A stretch of DNA of 64,000 nt from Monoraphidium neglectum (taxonomy: Eukaryota; Chlorophyta; Chlorophyceae; Sphaeropleales; Selenastraceae): positions 1,682-65,681 of the forward strand of contig NW_014013616.1 in the NCBI RefSeq assembly GCF_000611645.1. The letters are read 5' to 3'. The notes under the pieces are model-generated. The model was not told where the DNA came from. It saw only the letters and a list, made by a program, of their open reading frames with translations, and ran no database searches. Shown in pieces: positions 33,464-45,907 of this stretch. Every line of letters starts with the position of its first letter. Positions within the stretch are counted from its first letter, which is position 1. The position numbers were made by a program, and so were the translations under genes.

Positions 33464-36026
33464 CGTGCATCTGTGTCAAGGGTGGCAGCGCATTGTGGAG
33501 TAGGCAGTCGATGCGGCTTGAGGTTGTGTAATTGTGATTCATCACCACAAGGTGGGCCGAAGCGCCCCCCCCCCCCCCCCCCCCCCCCCNNNNNNNNNNN
33601 NNNNNNNNNNNNNNNNNNNNNNNNNNNNNNNNNNNNNNNNNNNNNNNNNNNNNNNNNNNNNNNNNNNNNNNNNNNNNNNNNNNNNNNNNNNNNNNNNNNN
33701 NNNNNNNNNNNNNNNNNNNNNNNNNNNNNNNNNNNNNNNNNNNNNNNNNNNNNNNNNNNNNNNNNNNNNNNNNNNNNNNNNNNNNNNNNNNNNNNNNNNN
33801 NNNNNNNNNNNNNNNNNNNNNNNNNNNNNNNNNNNNNNNNNNNNNNNNNNNNNNNNNNNNNNNNNNNNNNNNNNNNNNNNNNNNNNNNNNNNNNNNNNNN
33901 NNNNNNNNNNNNNNNNNNNNNNNNNNNNNNNNNNNNNNNNNNNNNNNNNNNNNNNNNNNNNNNNNNNNNNNNNNNNNNNNNNNNNNNNNNNNNNNNNNNN
34001 NNNNNNNNNNNNNNNNNNNNNNNNNNNNNNNNNNNNNNNNNNNNNNNNNNNNNNNNNNNNNNNNNNNNNNNNNNNNNNNNNNNNNNNNNNCGTCCACACA
34101 CACACAGGGACATACGCAGCTCGCAGCCTACCCTGCCGCAACCCTACCATCGCGCCGCAGCAATTGCAAGCCAGCGGCGCGCGCCCGCGTCCCTGCCCCC
34201 CCCCCCCAAAAAAAGCCCGCTCACATGCGGTGCACGCGCTCGCTCGCGATGCCGGCCAGCATCAGCAGCAGGATTGTCAGCGCGATCCAGTTCTTGGCGG
34301 GCCCAAGGCCGCCCAGCTCCTTGGCGTGTATGTCGAAAGCCACCTGCCCGGGTTGCTCTAGATGGAAGACGAGGAAGGTCTCCCGCCCGGGCACGTACGT
34401 GGCGGCGTCCACGTCGCCGCCGGTGAACGACAGCAGGCAGCGCGACGCCGCGCCGGGCTTGAGGCGGCAGGCGCGGGGCTGGCTGACGGGAACGAGGCCC
34501 AGCTGCGTGGGCTTGACCACGGCGCCGGCCAGGGCGGCCACCGACAGCACCGCCGCCGGGCCGGCGGCCGCGGCTGCGGGGTCCCGCTGCATGAGAGTTA
34601 TCATCACCGCCGGCGAGCTCGCCTCGCCCTCGCCCGACTCGACCGCAGCGGCGGCGAGCACGCGGTGCGACTTGAGGCGCCGGAGGTGCGCTGCCGCCTC
34701 GACGGGGTGCAGGGGCGCCATTGCCGCAGGCGGCGCCTCGGACGCCCACCCTGCTCCTGCCGATGTGGCGATTTCAAAAGCAGACAGGCGCCGGCGGCCG
34801 TAGCTGCTGCTGCTGGTGGAGCCTGCGCCATACCAGGGGGCGCCAACAAACACCACGTACAGGTACTGTCTGTGTGTTGGGTGGTAGGGTTGACATTGTG
34901 GCGGTTGAGGGGGGTTGGGGGACGGTGATGAGTGGCCAGAGGGGGCCGTTGCAACGTTGCCAAAAGCGGGGTTCTTTATGTTTTGAAATGTTCTTGCTTC
35001 TGGCACCACGCAATGCAAGCCTGCCACTTGCACCCGGCCACGTGCTGCACACATCCTACGCACGCAGCATGGTTCCTGCTTCCGCGGCCCGCCGCCAAAG
35101 CCTCACATAGGGCCAGGTGCGATGGGCAGCAGGTAAGGCTCCGCTCCATTGACGGCGTGAGCTGCATGGGCGGAAGGGCGGTGTGGTGTGAGAGCATGCT
35201 CAGGCCACCCCACTTGTGCAGCCAACGCGCTCACGGCAAGGAAGTGCTGTCGCCTATGCCACCAAGCCGTCAGCCACACCAGCGCGCGTTGAGCCAACAG
35301 CCACCGGACGCCATGCCGTCACTCGCATGCCTCCTAGAAACCAATCAGAGGGCACGGCTGGACACGCCCCAATATGTGCAGGCGATTCAGTGGGCCGACG
35401 CGGCCCTCCCACCCCGCGCAAAAGCCCTAGTCGTCCCACCCACCATGCTGCAGCGGCTCCGAGACGTGCAGGCGGCTGGACGAAACCACCGTGATGACCA
35501 GCACGCCCGCAGCCAGCAGCAGCACCCAGCTGTTGACCAGCAGCGCGCGGCGCCAGGAGGTGCGCTTCTCGGGCGGCGGCGCGGGCGCCGCCAGGTGGTC
35601 GTGGGCCAGGTCATCCAGGCGCTATGCGCAGCGAACGCAGAGGCGGCGGCGAGGACGGGCGAGCATTCACGCGTCATTGAGCGCTATGAGAAGCGCAAGG
35701 TGACATGCTGAGTGTGGGGTTGCGAATGGGTTGCACGAACAGCCGCCGCTGACTCAAGGGGAGTGTTTTATGAACGGTGTGGCGCGGCGGCTCACCGCCT
35801 CAAGTAGGACGCCAGTCCTGTGGCTGATCCTTGGCTCGTGGTGGTCATGCTCATGGCCATGCTGGTGCTGGTCGTCAAGGCCACCAGTGTCGGCCGCCGC
35901 ATCATGAAAAGAGCGCCGCCGCGCTGGGTCCAGCGCACAGGCGCTGTGCTGCCGCATGTAGCTGTTCAGGCTCCTCCGCGGAGCAGCACCCTTTCCTAAT
36001 TCGGGATCCTTAAGCTCGCCGTCCAT
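29300..36026 (-). CDS. P-protein/OCA2-like permease (ArsB/NhaD superfamily), 16 exons
   Basis: Exons 36026-35796, 35621-35444, 35161-35107, 34869-34225, 33281-33206, 32887-32798, 32552-32477, 32173-32061, 31797-31677, 31509-31325, 30882-30802, 30590-30439, 30184-30119, 29906-29837, 29688-29648 and 29462-29300 join in phase to 780 residues. The architecture follows animal P protein: a cytosolic His-rich N-terminus (QHQHGHEHDHHEP), one membrane segment, a large soluble loop, then many membrane segments. Diagnostic motifs include FGMMILVGQLKNTGLFE, FLDNVTTMLLMGPVTIA, NLGGTATMVGDPPNVIIG, VSGILDNIPYTITMVPV and FGGNATLIGASANIVT. It should be an ion or organic-anion permease of an internal membrane; the substrate is unknown. 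The assembly gap lies in intron 4, and phase is preserved across it, so no exon need be missing. Confidence 0.9.
30940..30982. repeat. TG microsatellite in P-protein intron 10
   Basis: A (TG)n run on plus, CA on the sense strand, about 60 nt upstream of the acceptor at 30883. Confidence 0.9.
33405..33462. repeat. TG microsatellite in P-protein intron 4
   Basis: A long (TG)n run on plus, CA on the sense strand, about 125 nt upstream of the acceptor at 33282. Confidence 0.9.
33564..34090. other. Poly-C run followed by 501-base assembly gap
   Basis: A 26-base poly-C run (33564-33589) leads directly into 501 unknown bases (33590-34090). A second C run, then A run, occurs at about 34194-34213. 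The gap lies entirely inside intron 4 of the permease gene, and its true size is unknown. Confidence 0.98.
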
Positions 36027-39000
36027 GATGCCGAACGTCTGAGCGCCGCAGAAGGTGTGAGGCTCGAGCCCTGGCAAGCAACGCTGCTGTACGGCCCACA
36101 GGCGTCGGATAGCTTTACAGCATGAGGTGATTGTGCGAAAAACGACGTCAAAGTAACGACGCGTTCAGGTACGCAGTGAGACTGTGGACTAGCCGTACCG
36201 TAGCATGTTGTCGCAGGCGTCACTACGTCACCTCGTGCTGCTTGGCAACACTCGTACTGTATTGTCGACGCACAATTTGGTTGGGGTGATCCCGAATTGA
36301 CAGGAGGGCAGATGATTTACATGTGATTAAGAGAAGACAGCATGGTAACAATCTGCCGGTTACAGCATCCTGTGTCGAGGCTGGGGGTCGTCGTCGGCCG
36401 AGGCATTGGGCAGGCTTCCTGTGCAGGGATCAAGGGGTGTGTCTTGCAATCAGTAACACTGACTTAGGGGGCGTGTCTTCAAGACACGCCAAGACACACA
36501 TCCCCATAGCACTGCTGAGGCATATATTTGATCTATCAACATCATATTTGGCCTCTGGAGGCGCGCCCGCGACCGGTGGAAACTCGAGCCTTGAGTCACC
36601 ATGATGCAGGGAGCCTACACTGTGTATGCGGTACATTGATAGGTCAGGATAACGGGTTTCATAACGTTATCACGCACGCGAGAATTCAAGGCGTCTCCTT
36701 TCACCTGCGCGCACATCATTACTGCTGCTGCATAACAACGTGTCCAGCAACACACGAGCGTGCTGCAGATTCCTCGACTTATGTGAATGGAGTCATACAA
36801 AGCAACAGTACTGCTTGTGAGCACACCGATCCTCACCAGATCGGACTGCAACCGCGAGAACATCACAGCGGCCGCGCCTCTTGGACGTGCTTGCATGAGT
36901 AGGTGTAACTACTTTCGTGGCGATCAAGCTGCGTTGGTGCGAGCCACAATTGCGCTCGACAGCATGTTGCAAGCGGCACCTGCGCGCTCGATGCGCGTGC
37001 TCTGCAGGCCCGCTGCAGCAGGCCTGACCTCCGCACAGTCGTTCTTGAATGCTGCTGCTTCTGGAGATCCTGCTCCTCTTGATGCGGTCCATCGCTGCTG
37101 ATCCCGCTATGCGGTTATGCTGTGTCGTTCGGCGGTGCCCATCGCTGGCCGCACCAGCTGCCGGCCACGCCCGGCGTCGGCTGGGCCTGCTCAGACAACG
37201 CTGGCATGCCATGGACTGGACGACTTGGGAGCAGCGGTAGCCACTCCCTAGTGCGCATGCAGCGGGGCGGGGGCCCCGCCCTGGTGCTCAACACTTAGGG
37301 GAAAGCTTCAACAGCACTGCAATTTCAACCGTGCTCGTGCGCAGGGCAACTACACAGGCGGCCGGCTGGGCAGACATTTCAGACAGGAGGGTGCCAAGGT
37401 TTTACTTCTGCACAGGGGTGGATGCCATGAGAGGGGGCTTCCTCCATCATGGGCTGCGCAGTGGGCAGCGACGCCCGCCATCAGCGGCGGCGTTGACGTG
37501 TTGTCATGACTGCTGTCAAATGCGTCACGAAGATGTAAGCAGGGACTGCCACTTGTGTGGAGATGCGTGCACAGTGGGGTTGATCCTGACTGGACAAGGG
37601 TTGTTAACACGGGCCTTGAGTTCAATCCTCTGGGCTTGTTGCGATGGGAGTTGAAAACACAGTCACATGCCTTGACCTCACCTCGCGGCCGGGTGGGACG
37701 CCATGCACCATACAAACGTCCCTAGAGACGTGCCCTGGACGCGGGGTAGTCGCACCAAAACTCAATTGCTGGTCATGATCAGCTACATTGTCGTGCGGTC
37801 AACTTCACTCACAACCTTCCCCGGCAGTTGTCACTCACCGCTCGGCCTCACTGTCCGGCCAACTTGAACGCCCGCTTGCCGTCAACAGGCATGCTGTCGT
37901 GGGGACTGCTGTGGACAAGCCAGAGGCAGATGGAGCGGTACACGCGTACCGGCAAGCTTACAGCCGCATAAGATGCACAGTGGCGGCTCTGTGAGCGCTG
38001 ATTCTCGTGGACGGGAGAACGCAGGTTTGCGTTGCATGCGCAGGCTGCGCTGGTCAGCATCGCCACCACCCCTGTTGGCACCTTAACCATGCAGCACCCA
38101 CAAGAAGTATTACCACTGTGGAGGATGTCTAGCCGCCAAGACTCTGTCGGCTGCCTTGCGAACTAGGTACGGTCAACACGCGAAGGGCACACGTGTCTCC
38201 CGCATTGAAGTGCTGGGTGCTGCCCGGCAACGCATTGAGGGTTTGTGTCTTGGGGTACAGCAGCAACGCGTTGAGTTTGGGCAAATCATGATACTTGCAT
38301 GCAATCTTATATCAAACCTGTCACGCTCCAAGCTGCACAACGTGCATGTGATGCTTCGTGTGAGCTGGAGTGAGGCTTGTTGTTGCTGGCGTTAGCCCGA
38401 CGGTACTTGTGAGTAATGACATTAGCGCAGTTCTCATCAACAGCAACATGCAAGGGAGGATGTTGAACCAAGACTTTGCGAGGGCGGGCTCAACAACTTG
38501 AAGCTTGAATTCATGATTACGTGCAGATATGCGCATGGCGCGTGGGCTATTCACTTGACGTGCGCGCCTGTGCTCCTTGCCACCAGCACAATGCTACACG
38601 AATAACACAGCGATCCCAGATACGCCGCCACAACTGCAGCTGGCGCTGGTGGTTACGACGAAAAACCTCATTTCAGAAGCCATGTGACTGAAAGCAAGGC
38701 TAGCTCAAGGCCAACCAGTTGCCCTGGCAGAAGCCTGCAGCTGCCAGGCAACAGTGTCAGCGATTTTGCCTTGCAAGGCTGTCGCTGAATGCTGCTATGG
38801 TTTCTGGGTCATGTTGCATGTGACGGGGACTAAGTTTCCTCTCAAAATAGGTATGTGTCTGGTCCCTTGAAGCGATATGACGCCTTGACCACCGCGCCCC
38901 TGATCCCCACAAGCACTGCACCTTCTCTAATTTCACATCTTCGCAGCGTGCTCTACATACAGGGTTCTGCTCCGGGCCTCTGGGCTGCAGCCATCGCTGT

Positions 39001-42000
39001 TGGGTTGCTACAGTTGACAGCCAACAGGAGATGCAACACATCTTGGCTCTGAGGCATCTGCCCTCTCCCCATGCCTTTTCTAACCCTTGCGAACAGATTC
39101 ATCAGTCACAACTCAAACGGATACGCTCATGCATGTTCGCACTATGAGAGTTCCCGGCGTACAAAAATCATAATCGACTCATCTATGAATACTCTTGTCG
39201 ACGGTGAGCATGATGTAGAGATGTCTACACGGCCGACGACTACGGTAAGCTCGGCAACACATATACCGATAGCCTCTAAATTGAATGTTTCTTATGTACC
39301 ATGCGTGGCCTCGGCGAGATCGCCCACAAAACAGACCTGACGGAGCCACCCACCGCCACCTGACTCATTGACTCACCATTTGACATGCATCGCCCTATCC
39401 ACGCCATAACTTTGTCTCAGAGCCTTCAAGTATCATCATGAATTGAGTAGACTGCTTTCCATTCATGCACCTGGGAAACTCAGCAGTTGGAGAAGGCACA
39501 GGCAACCAGCAGGAGTTGAGCACGTATGTCGACACACATCGTTCGGCGCGGCAGGATCTGTGTGATGCTGCCTTGACGACTGTGTGATAAGCGGTTGTGT
39601 CTCCTCAGAAACCGGTGTGTTGAAAGGATATCTTGACTGTCGCATAGTTGGGCGAAGCTGCAGCCACGTGACGAGGTGTGACGTCTGCTGTGCATTCTAC
39701 TGCCCAGGTTGACCAAGCTGTGCCCCAGTGAGTGTGCAGAGTGCCTCCATCATATGAAGGCGCATAGCGCAGGTGCAAGGAAGCCTTGCACAGGAGTATG
39801 CAAGCATGACCTGCATGGGTGCACAGCAAAATCGTGTTGCACTCACTGCACGATGAAGTGCTCAGCGTAAGGTGCTAGTGCAGCGTCCTGCTCATCTTCT
39901 AGGCCCCTCCCTGGTGGTTTGGGGAAGGCAAGGCTTGCTTGGTTGCTTCTCGAGCTGGTAGGACACATGACATCTGCCCTAAGGTTGCAAAACGCCCATA
40001 GACTACACTGGCATCATGACTTTGGCCCCCCAGCACACTTCACAGTCCTGTGCAGCAGCACACCATCGTATGCTGCTCACTGGCCAGTGAGCTACAGTCC
40101 TGACCAGTACTGGGCTAGCTGTACTGCGCTTGAACCCCGCCCACCGTGTGTAGCTGCAATGCCCTTACCGCAGATCCATGCACATGCCCTGAACATTGGC
40201 CAGCTTGTGGTGGCCATGGTGGATGCGTTTGAATTGAAGCGATCGCCCACACACAGCAGCAACTAGCGGGCAAGCAGGGTCAAATTGTTTGAGTGTAGCA
40301 GATGTGGCGGGCAAGACATGCTTGTCCTGAAGTATGAGCGCACATCACAAGCCGTGCCTTTGTCCTTGTGGACCAATGGGGTGCACGCGCGCGGCTCGAG
40401 CAACGTATTGCGGGTGTGAAGCGAATGTGCACGGCCCAGCTGCTGTGCAGCTCCAGCCTTCGCACCACGACTCTACCTTGCATGTCTCCTGGCGAGTTGT
40501 TGGAGTAAATGTTACAAAGACTGTTATGCAGTCCAAGCAATGCAACCCCCGTCGTGTGACCAACGCAAACATGCAATGGTGGGACTGAGCGTCCTGCCCA
40601 GCGCAGTGATTGCCAGAACATTCCATTCCAGGCCATACAGATGTTGTCGTGTGTGAGCCACCAAGCAAGCCCCCTTGCCAGCACAATCAATCACCCTCAA
40701 TCATATTGCCCAGCACGGCCGCATCTCCGCAACAAACCGCTGTGGTGCTCTGGGTGGGCTGAGGACTTAGCCTCCTTTCCAATCGACCAGTCCCTGCACT
40801 CTGTCTCCTCTCAAGTATTACTGCGCCGTGCTACCACACTGGTCAGCCTGGCCCGAGCAGGAAGTGCAGTGGTGCATAACTTTGTTGACACCCTACAATC
40901 TCATCACCACTATCCAGGGTGCGTTCTGCTGGAAACACAGCCTATCCTTGCACCTTGCATGAGCACCTGCTCCTTTGATGCTGCGCGTGACTGCGCTTCC
41001 ACCCAGCACAAATGACGATCTGCAGTGATTGATCCAACTGTGCTGACTTGATGATTGTGTGATCCTCCAGCCCCATACTTTTGGAAGCTTAACCCAACCC
41101 GCAACCCCCCTGTCACACACACTCACGCACATCACTCTCTCACTCTCTCCACCTCCTCCTCTCCCGTTCCTCTCGTCGTCTCATGCTCTCTCTCCATCCT
41201 CTACACACTCACGCAAGCACGCGCGCGAACACACCAACACCCACCCACCCACACCCACCCACACACACACACACACACTGTCTCGCATACACACGCACAG
41301 GCTCACACACGCATGCGTCCACACACTTTTGCTGTGACCCTCACACACACATACGTGCTGTGCGGTGGGAATGCTGATGTGCTGGAGGGTGCGGCTGAAA
41401 TGTTGAGAGTCAAGTTGTAAGAACGTACGTGCCGCGCCCCCATGCCACCAACTGGCGTCCTCCTCGATTGGATGGCTCCATGAGCGGGGGACCGCAGGAT
41501 CTTGTCACAACCCTAATCCTGAGATGATGCCTGGCCGCAGGCAGTCGTGCCTTGGCCAGCAGCGGGTCCATCACCACCAATCCCATCTAGACGCAACAAT
41601 TGCATCAAGCAGGTGTTGTGTAGCTAGAGGCCAGTTGGATGCACTGCGCATCCTCCCAAGTGGGAGCACACATTAGGCCTGACTGATGAGCACAACTTTG
41701 TCTGCCAGCAGGCACGCCTTGAACGTGCAAGTGTGGAGATGTATTGGCTGCTGACGGAGACCCAGTCTGATCAGGGAAAGCGAGTCGCAGTACCCGCATG
41801 GGAAGCTGAATCGCGCTTGCGCTGCGCAGCGCGCAGTCGCGCGCCCATGTGATACTGCACACAATAATGTGTGCAAGAGGGCGTTGGCGTTTAGGTGAAG
41901 TGGGTGAAGATAAGCTAATGAGGAAAAGACGCCTCCAAACCCCAGGATACATGCACCCTTGCGAGGCGACCGGCAGCAACTGCATTTGCGGGTAGAATGT

Positions 42001-43466
42001 TGGGGTATGCGTTCAAGAACTGCCCAAGGACTGTGCGGGTGCCAGGGCAGCGGGGGGTGGGGGGGGGGGCGGCAGGCTGGTGAAGCGCAGGTACCCAGTT
42101 CAGACCCTAAACTTTGACAAGCAACAATAGTCCTGCGCATTCCTGCGCAAACTTCCCGCAATAGCTGAGGAAGACGCCCAGTTCTTACCGCACATGCCAT
42201 TGCTGCTGTCGGCCCAGTGCGCAAGGCTGGCCCTGCGCCTGGCTTGACCACAGCGGTTGCGCTGGAGACAAGCTCCAACGGCTGTGCGGGCCCCACTCCC
42301 TGTACCCCCAGACAAGCCGTTGCAGGTCCCGTGTCCATCCCTCCCAATGCCAGAGCCCGCTGGTGCGGCAGAGGCAGCAGCGCCGCTGCCGCGGCAGCCT
42401 GGCTCATGACTGCGGCCCCATCACCAATGGCTAGTGTGGCCCTGCCTGCTGCTGCTGCAGGGGCGGTGCACGCTGACGCCTCACCTGTGGGTGCCGCCGT
42501 TGCCGTCACATACGCTGCTGCTGACACTGCCATCGATGCCGCCACGACGTCTGCCCTCACAATCGACCGGTTGCGCCTGGCGATCCCGCGGCAGCTACTT
42601 CCGCTGACACCTGCCCCAACGGCAGCGATTCATATGTCACGAGATCCAATACCCGCTTTGAACGCGGGCAGCTCTTGCAGCAGCCCGCACATGTTGCTGA
42701 CGCCCGCGGCGCGCACCATTCACTGCTGCAGCTGATCGGCGCAGCGGACACAGCTGTTGCAGAGCTGGACCGCGAGGGTATTGTGGATGTCCAGCCACGT
42801 CCTGAGCTGCTCACAGAGGCCGCTGCACGCGCACGGCTGGTGATGCGCAGGGCGTCACTGGGGAGCCGCCTCCAACTGCTTCCAGCGGTGGCAGCACAAC
42901 ACGCACCAAGCGTCTCCCTCCAAGAGGGCAGCTGGTTGGCGTTTGCATGCCTAGCTGCCTGACGCCCCACTGCAAATTTCACGGTTGATTTGTGCGCGTC
43001 GAGGTGCTGCCGCTCGTGGCCCTGCTGCTTGGTCTCATGTCGCTTTTGAGACCAGGTCTGATGCAGCGTGCTCACACCAGCCTGCACGCTCGCCAGCCGC
43101 GGCCCCAGCGTTTGACTGGCGCGCTCCACAAGCGCAGCGTCCACCTGCGCCGGACCTGTGGCTAGAGCCAGTGTCTGCCTCACCTGCCAGCAGAAATTGG
43201 TGGCGTGTGACAGCAGTTCAACAAAAGATGGGTGAGACGATAGCAAGGCACCAATGCCGACTTGGACGGCAGAGACAACTTACATTTCCCAGGGATCTGC
43301 CGACAAACGAATCAAGCACCCTTGTCCACCAGCTCACCCAATTCATCTCCTTGCTGGCATGGATGGCGCGCATGCAGCACGCAGTCAGCGGCGCGAGCTC
43401 TACGCGATCCAGCCAGCCCCTCGCCACAGACCTCATCGACGTGCCAACCTGCTCAATCAATAAGAG
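36027..43466. other. Gene-poor, lower-GC stretch
   Basis: After the promoter side of the permease gene, 7.4 kb carries no multi-exon model I can support. From about 36.2 to 41 kb the sequence is visibly less GC-rich than the flanks and open frames are short. Longer frames at 42.2-43.5 kb on both strands (for instance HSLLQLIGAADTAVAEL on plus at about 42720) are helix-like but not assignable. A CA/TC-rich microsatellite lies at about 41110-41300. No reverse transcriptase, integrase or transposase motif was found by eye. An inverted repeat (36434 and 44807) brackets most of the stretch. Confidence 0.45.
36434..36498 (+). repeat. 65-bp inverted repeat, left copy
   Basis: Aligns without gaps to the reverse complement of 44807-44871 with 56 of 65 bases identical. 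It contains a near-perfect palindrome, GTGTCTTCAAGACAC, extended to GGCGTGTCTTCAAGACACGCC except at the centre. Confidence 0.85.
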
Positions 43467-43718
43467 CTAGGGTCCACGCCAATCCACTGCAGGCCGAGGT
43501 TTGCCGCACGCCGCGCAGTGCGCGCCCCTCGCGCCATGTCTTTTCACCTGGCCCCGCTGCTTTCGGCCCCTGCGTTTGCGGTCATCACTGCTGCTGTCAC
43601 TTGACCCTTTACTGTCGCCGTCAGCGCCGCTGCCATCATCACTGCTAGTCTCATTGCCACGAGCAGCTCCGGACACAGCAAGACCGGGTCCTGCATGCCC
43701 TGCGCCTGATGGGCCCAC

Positions 43719-43752
<34 letters not shown>

Positions 43753-44367
43753 GGCTGCTGCTGCTGCGGCTGCTGCTGCTGCGGCTGCTGCTGCTGCGGC
43801 TGCTGCTGCTGCGGCTGCTGCCGCTGCTGCCGCTGCTGCTGTGATTGCTGGTGTTGCAGCTGCTGTTGCTGGCGCAGTTGGCGCAGCTGATGTACATGCA
43901 GCAGCTGCAGCCGCTGCTGTTGCAGCTTGCAGCAGCAGGTGTGGCAGTTGCTGACGCTGACGCTGCTGCTGCTGCTGCTGCTGCGACTCCTGCACCTCTA
44001 CGTCGGCATCAACTGCAGTGCTTGCAGTGCTGCGAGCCGGAAGGTATGCAGCCCATTCAGCTGCGGCGCTTCTAGCAGCGGCGAGCTGTCAGGCACACCA
44101 GCTGCCAGCGCCCTGATGCCTGCACCCCAGCCAGCTGTGCACCGCTTGACGTGACGCTCAGCGATCTCAAGCGCAGGACACTGACGTTCGACGCCGTGGG
44201 CGCGGCGCCAGTGGCGCTACGGGCTTGTGCGCCTGCCGCCACTTGCTCTGAGCCTGCAGTGGGATGTCAGTGAAGCTGGCAGGAGCAGGCAACACCCTTG
44301 CTAGCGAAGAAGTCTGGTGCTGAGCACTCCAATTTTCTACGGTTGAGGCGTGCTGCTGGCCGAGCAT
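43467..44367 (-). pseudogene. Gln-rich, Ser/Asp-rich nuclear-type locus with broken reading frame
   Basis: On the minus strand one frame reads a coding-like stretch (VDADVEVQESQQQQQQQ, then LPHLLLQ) and then runs into poly-Ala. The frame one base away continues as LQQQRLQLLHVHQLRQLR, poly-Gln with regular QQQQP units, then GNETSSDDGSGADGDSKGS, a basic RKRRGRKQRG stretch and a Cys pair (HCAACGK) before a stop at 43467. The switch falls near 43925. Upstream, 44367-44167 carries another short coding-like frame (MLGQQHASTVENWSAQHQTS). Either a one-base error or indel, an unrecognised intron, or a decayed gene would explain this. No family is recognised, and the true start is unknown. Confidence 0.4.
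43718..43840. repeat. CTG tract with 15-bp CGG(CTG)4 minisatellite
   Basis: A CTG run on plus is followed by about five copies of a 15-bp unit, one CGG plus four CTG, and then CCG-interrupted CTG. On the minus strand it reads as regular PQQQQ units in the Gln frame. Confidence 0.9.
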
Positions 44368-45907
44368 GTCATGCTGCACACTACACTGGCGCTCGTCGTC
44401 GCTCGCAGCGCGGGCGGCCAGCGGCGCGCACAGTGCTGCAGCCGCATACTATAAGCAGCGTGATCCTTGAAAAGTATTCCGGCGCTGTAGCAACGATAGC
44501 AGTATCCTGACAGTGCGCTGGTCGCTAGATCATCAATGGGAGGTTGTTAGGGAGATTGACAATCACGATGCGCAGAAGCATAGAGTGCAAGACATTGAAA
44601 GGATGATATCCAGCAACAGGCGGGGACATAAAGAGCAACAGCAGCATGCAGCGGCCGGAAACAGCATGCAGCAGCTGCCACAAGATGAGTTGCTTGCAGA
44701 CGACCGCAGCGGCCTTTTGGGGTCAGGAGATGAAATAATATAGCTTTTATGACATTGTTATGGATCAATCGACCCAAAAACAGGCCGTTTTGGCGACTTT
44801 CGATTCTGTGTCTTGGTGTGTCTTGAAGACACGACCCCTGAGTCAGTGATGCCGGGTGCAAGACACGCCCCCCAAACCAGCACTGCCCAGCCCTCCCATT
44901 AGCTCCGTCGGCCTGCATGGCCTCACCGGATGTGTACCGGAGTACCCATGTTGAGGTGCGCTGCGTTATGTGCACGTTACACTTCCGCTTCCATTGTATC
45001 CGCGATTGGTGTGCTACAATGTGCGGAGGCCTCTTACCAGGCTTACCTACCTCCACATGGGTACTCTGTTACATGATGGAACCATCCTGTCATGTGTGGA
45101 GGGTCTGGCCCATCTCCTCCAATATCGGGAGCTTCTGGCCTGCAGATACCTCTCAAAACAATCTTCACCATTACCTCAATATTAACAGGCATGCACAAGC
45201 CCTGCTGGCCTCCCTAAAGAAGCTGTGCAGTACATTGGTTGCAATGCAGATGCCAAGTGCTTGATCAGTTCATGGAGCCATACATCATGGTATGCCAGGC
45301 CCAGGCCAGCATGCTTGAGAAACAAAGTGGTGCAACACGAAAGCTTGTGGTCTGGTGCACGTTCTTCTTATCTCACACCCGTCTGGCGCAGGGATGTGGT
45401 ACGTACTCGGCGTCCCGCTCACTCACACAAGCTGCTCATGTTGGCGCGTCACCACCTTGCACTTATGACAACAGCAGCCAGCTACAGCCCAAACATTGCC
45501 CAAGTTGATAATTGACCTGTGTCTAAAGCCCATGCGATCTGCAGGCTTTGGGCCCACAGCTGTGCGCAGCACGCACATCACGCGCAGCGTGCATGTTATC
45601 TGTGCGCTTTCGCATATGCTGGCGCAGGCAGAGGGCACTGACAGCCACCATAAACAGAATCCTGTTATGGTTTCCTGGCAGCATCTCATGTGCCCATACA
45701 CAGGCCGCAGGCCACTGACATGATGCAGGAGCTCGAGCTGCCACAGCGCGTTTGAGCGTTCCCGAGACATGGCGCTAGGCTGAACGCACCTTGGACAAAC
45801 TCAGTCATTCTCGATGTGGAAATTTATGCGTTCACGCTTCTGAAATGGTTCGAAATCAGCTGGACATATTCAAACTGAGATCCTGATCAGGGCTCGCTGT
45901 CGCCAGG
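44368..45907. other. Intergenic stretch upstream of the poly-Gln WD gene
   Basis: Contains the right copy of the 65-bp inverted repeat. Several open frames at 44.9-45.7 kb (for example HMGTLLHDGTILSCVEGL near 45060) are short and cannot be linked into a gene. The last few hundred bases should include the promoter of the gene starting at 45908. Confidence 0.4.
44807..44871 (-). repeat. 65-bp inverted repeat, right copy
   Basis: Reverse-complement partner of 36434-36498, 8.4 kb away, 56 of 65 bases identical, with the same internal palindrome of the GTGTCTT-AAGACAC type. Confidence 0.85.

Noticed and set aside
33590..34090. Frames spanning the N run
   Set aside because: Unknown bases were translated as X; no evidence of coding sequence in the gap.
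43709..43954. Poly-Ala and poly-Leu frames on plus at 43.7-44.0 kb
   Set aside because: Alternative frames of the CTG/CGG repeat; the minus-strand Gln frame has better flanking sequence.
36027..45900. Retrotransposon or DNA transposon coding region in the gene-poor segment
   Set aside because: I found no reverse transcriptase, integrase, transposase or RNase H motif in any frame by eye; only the inverted repeats point to an element.
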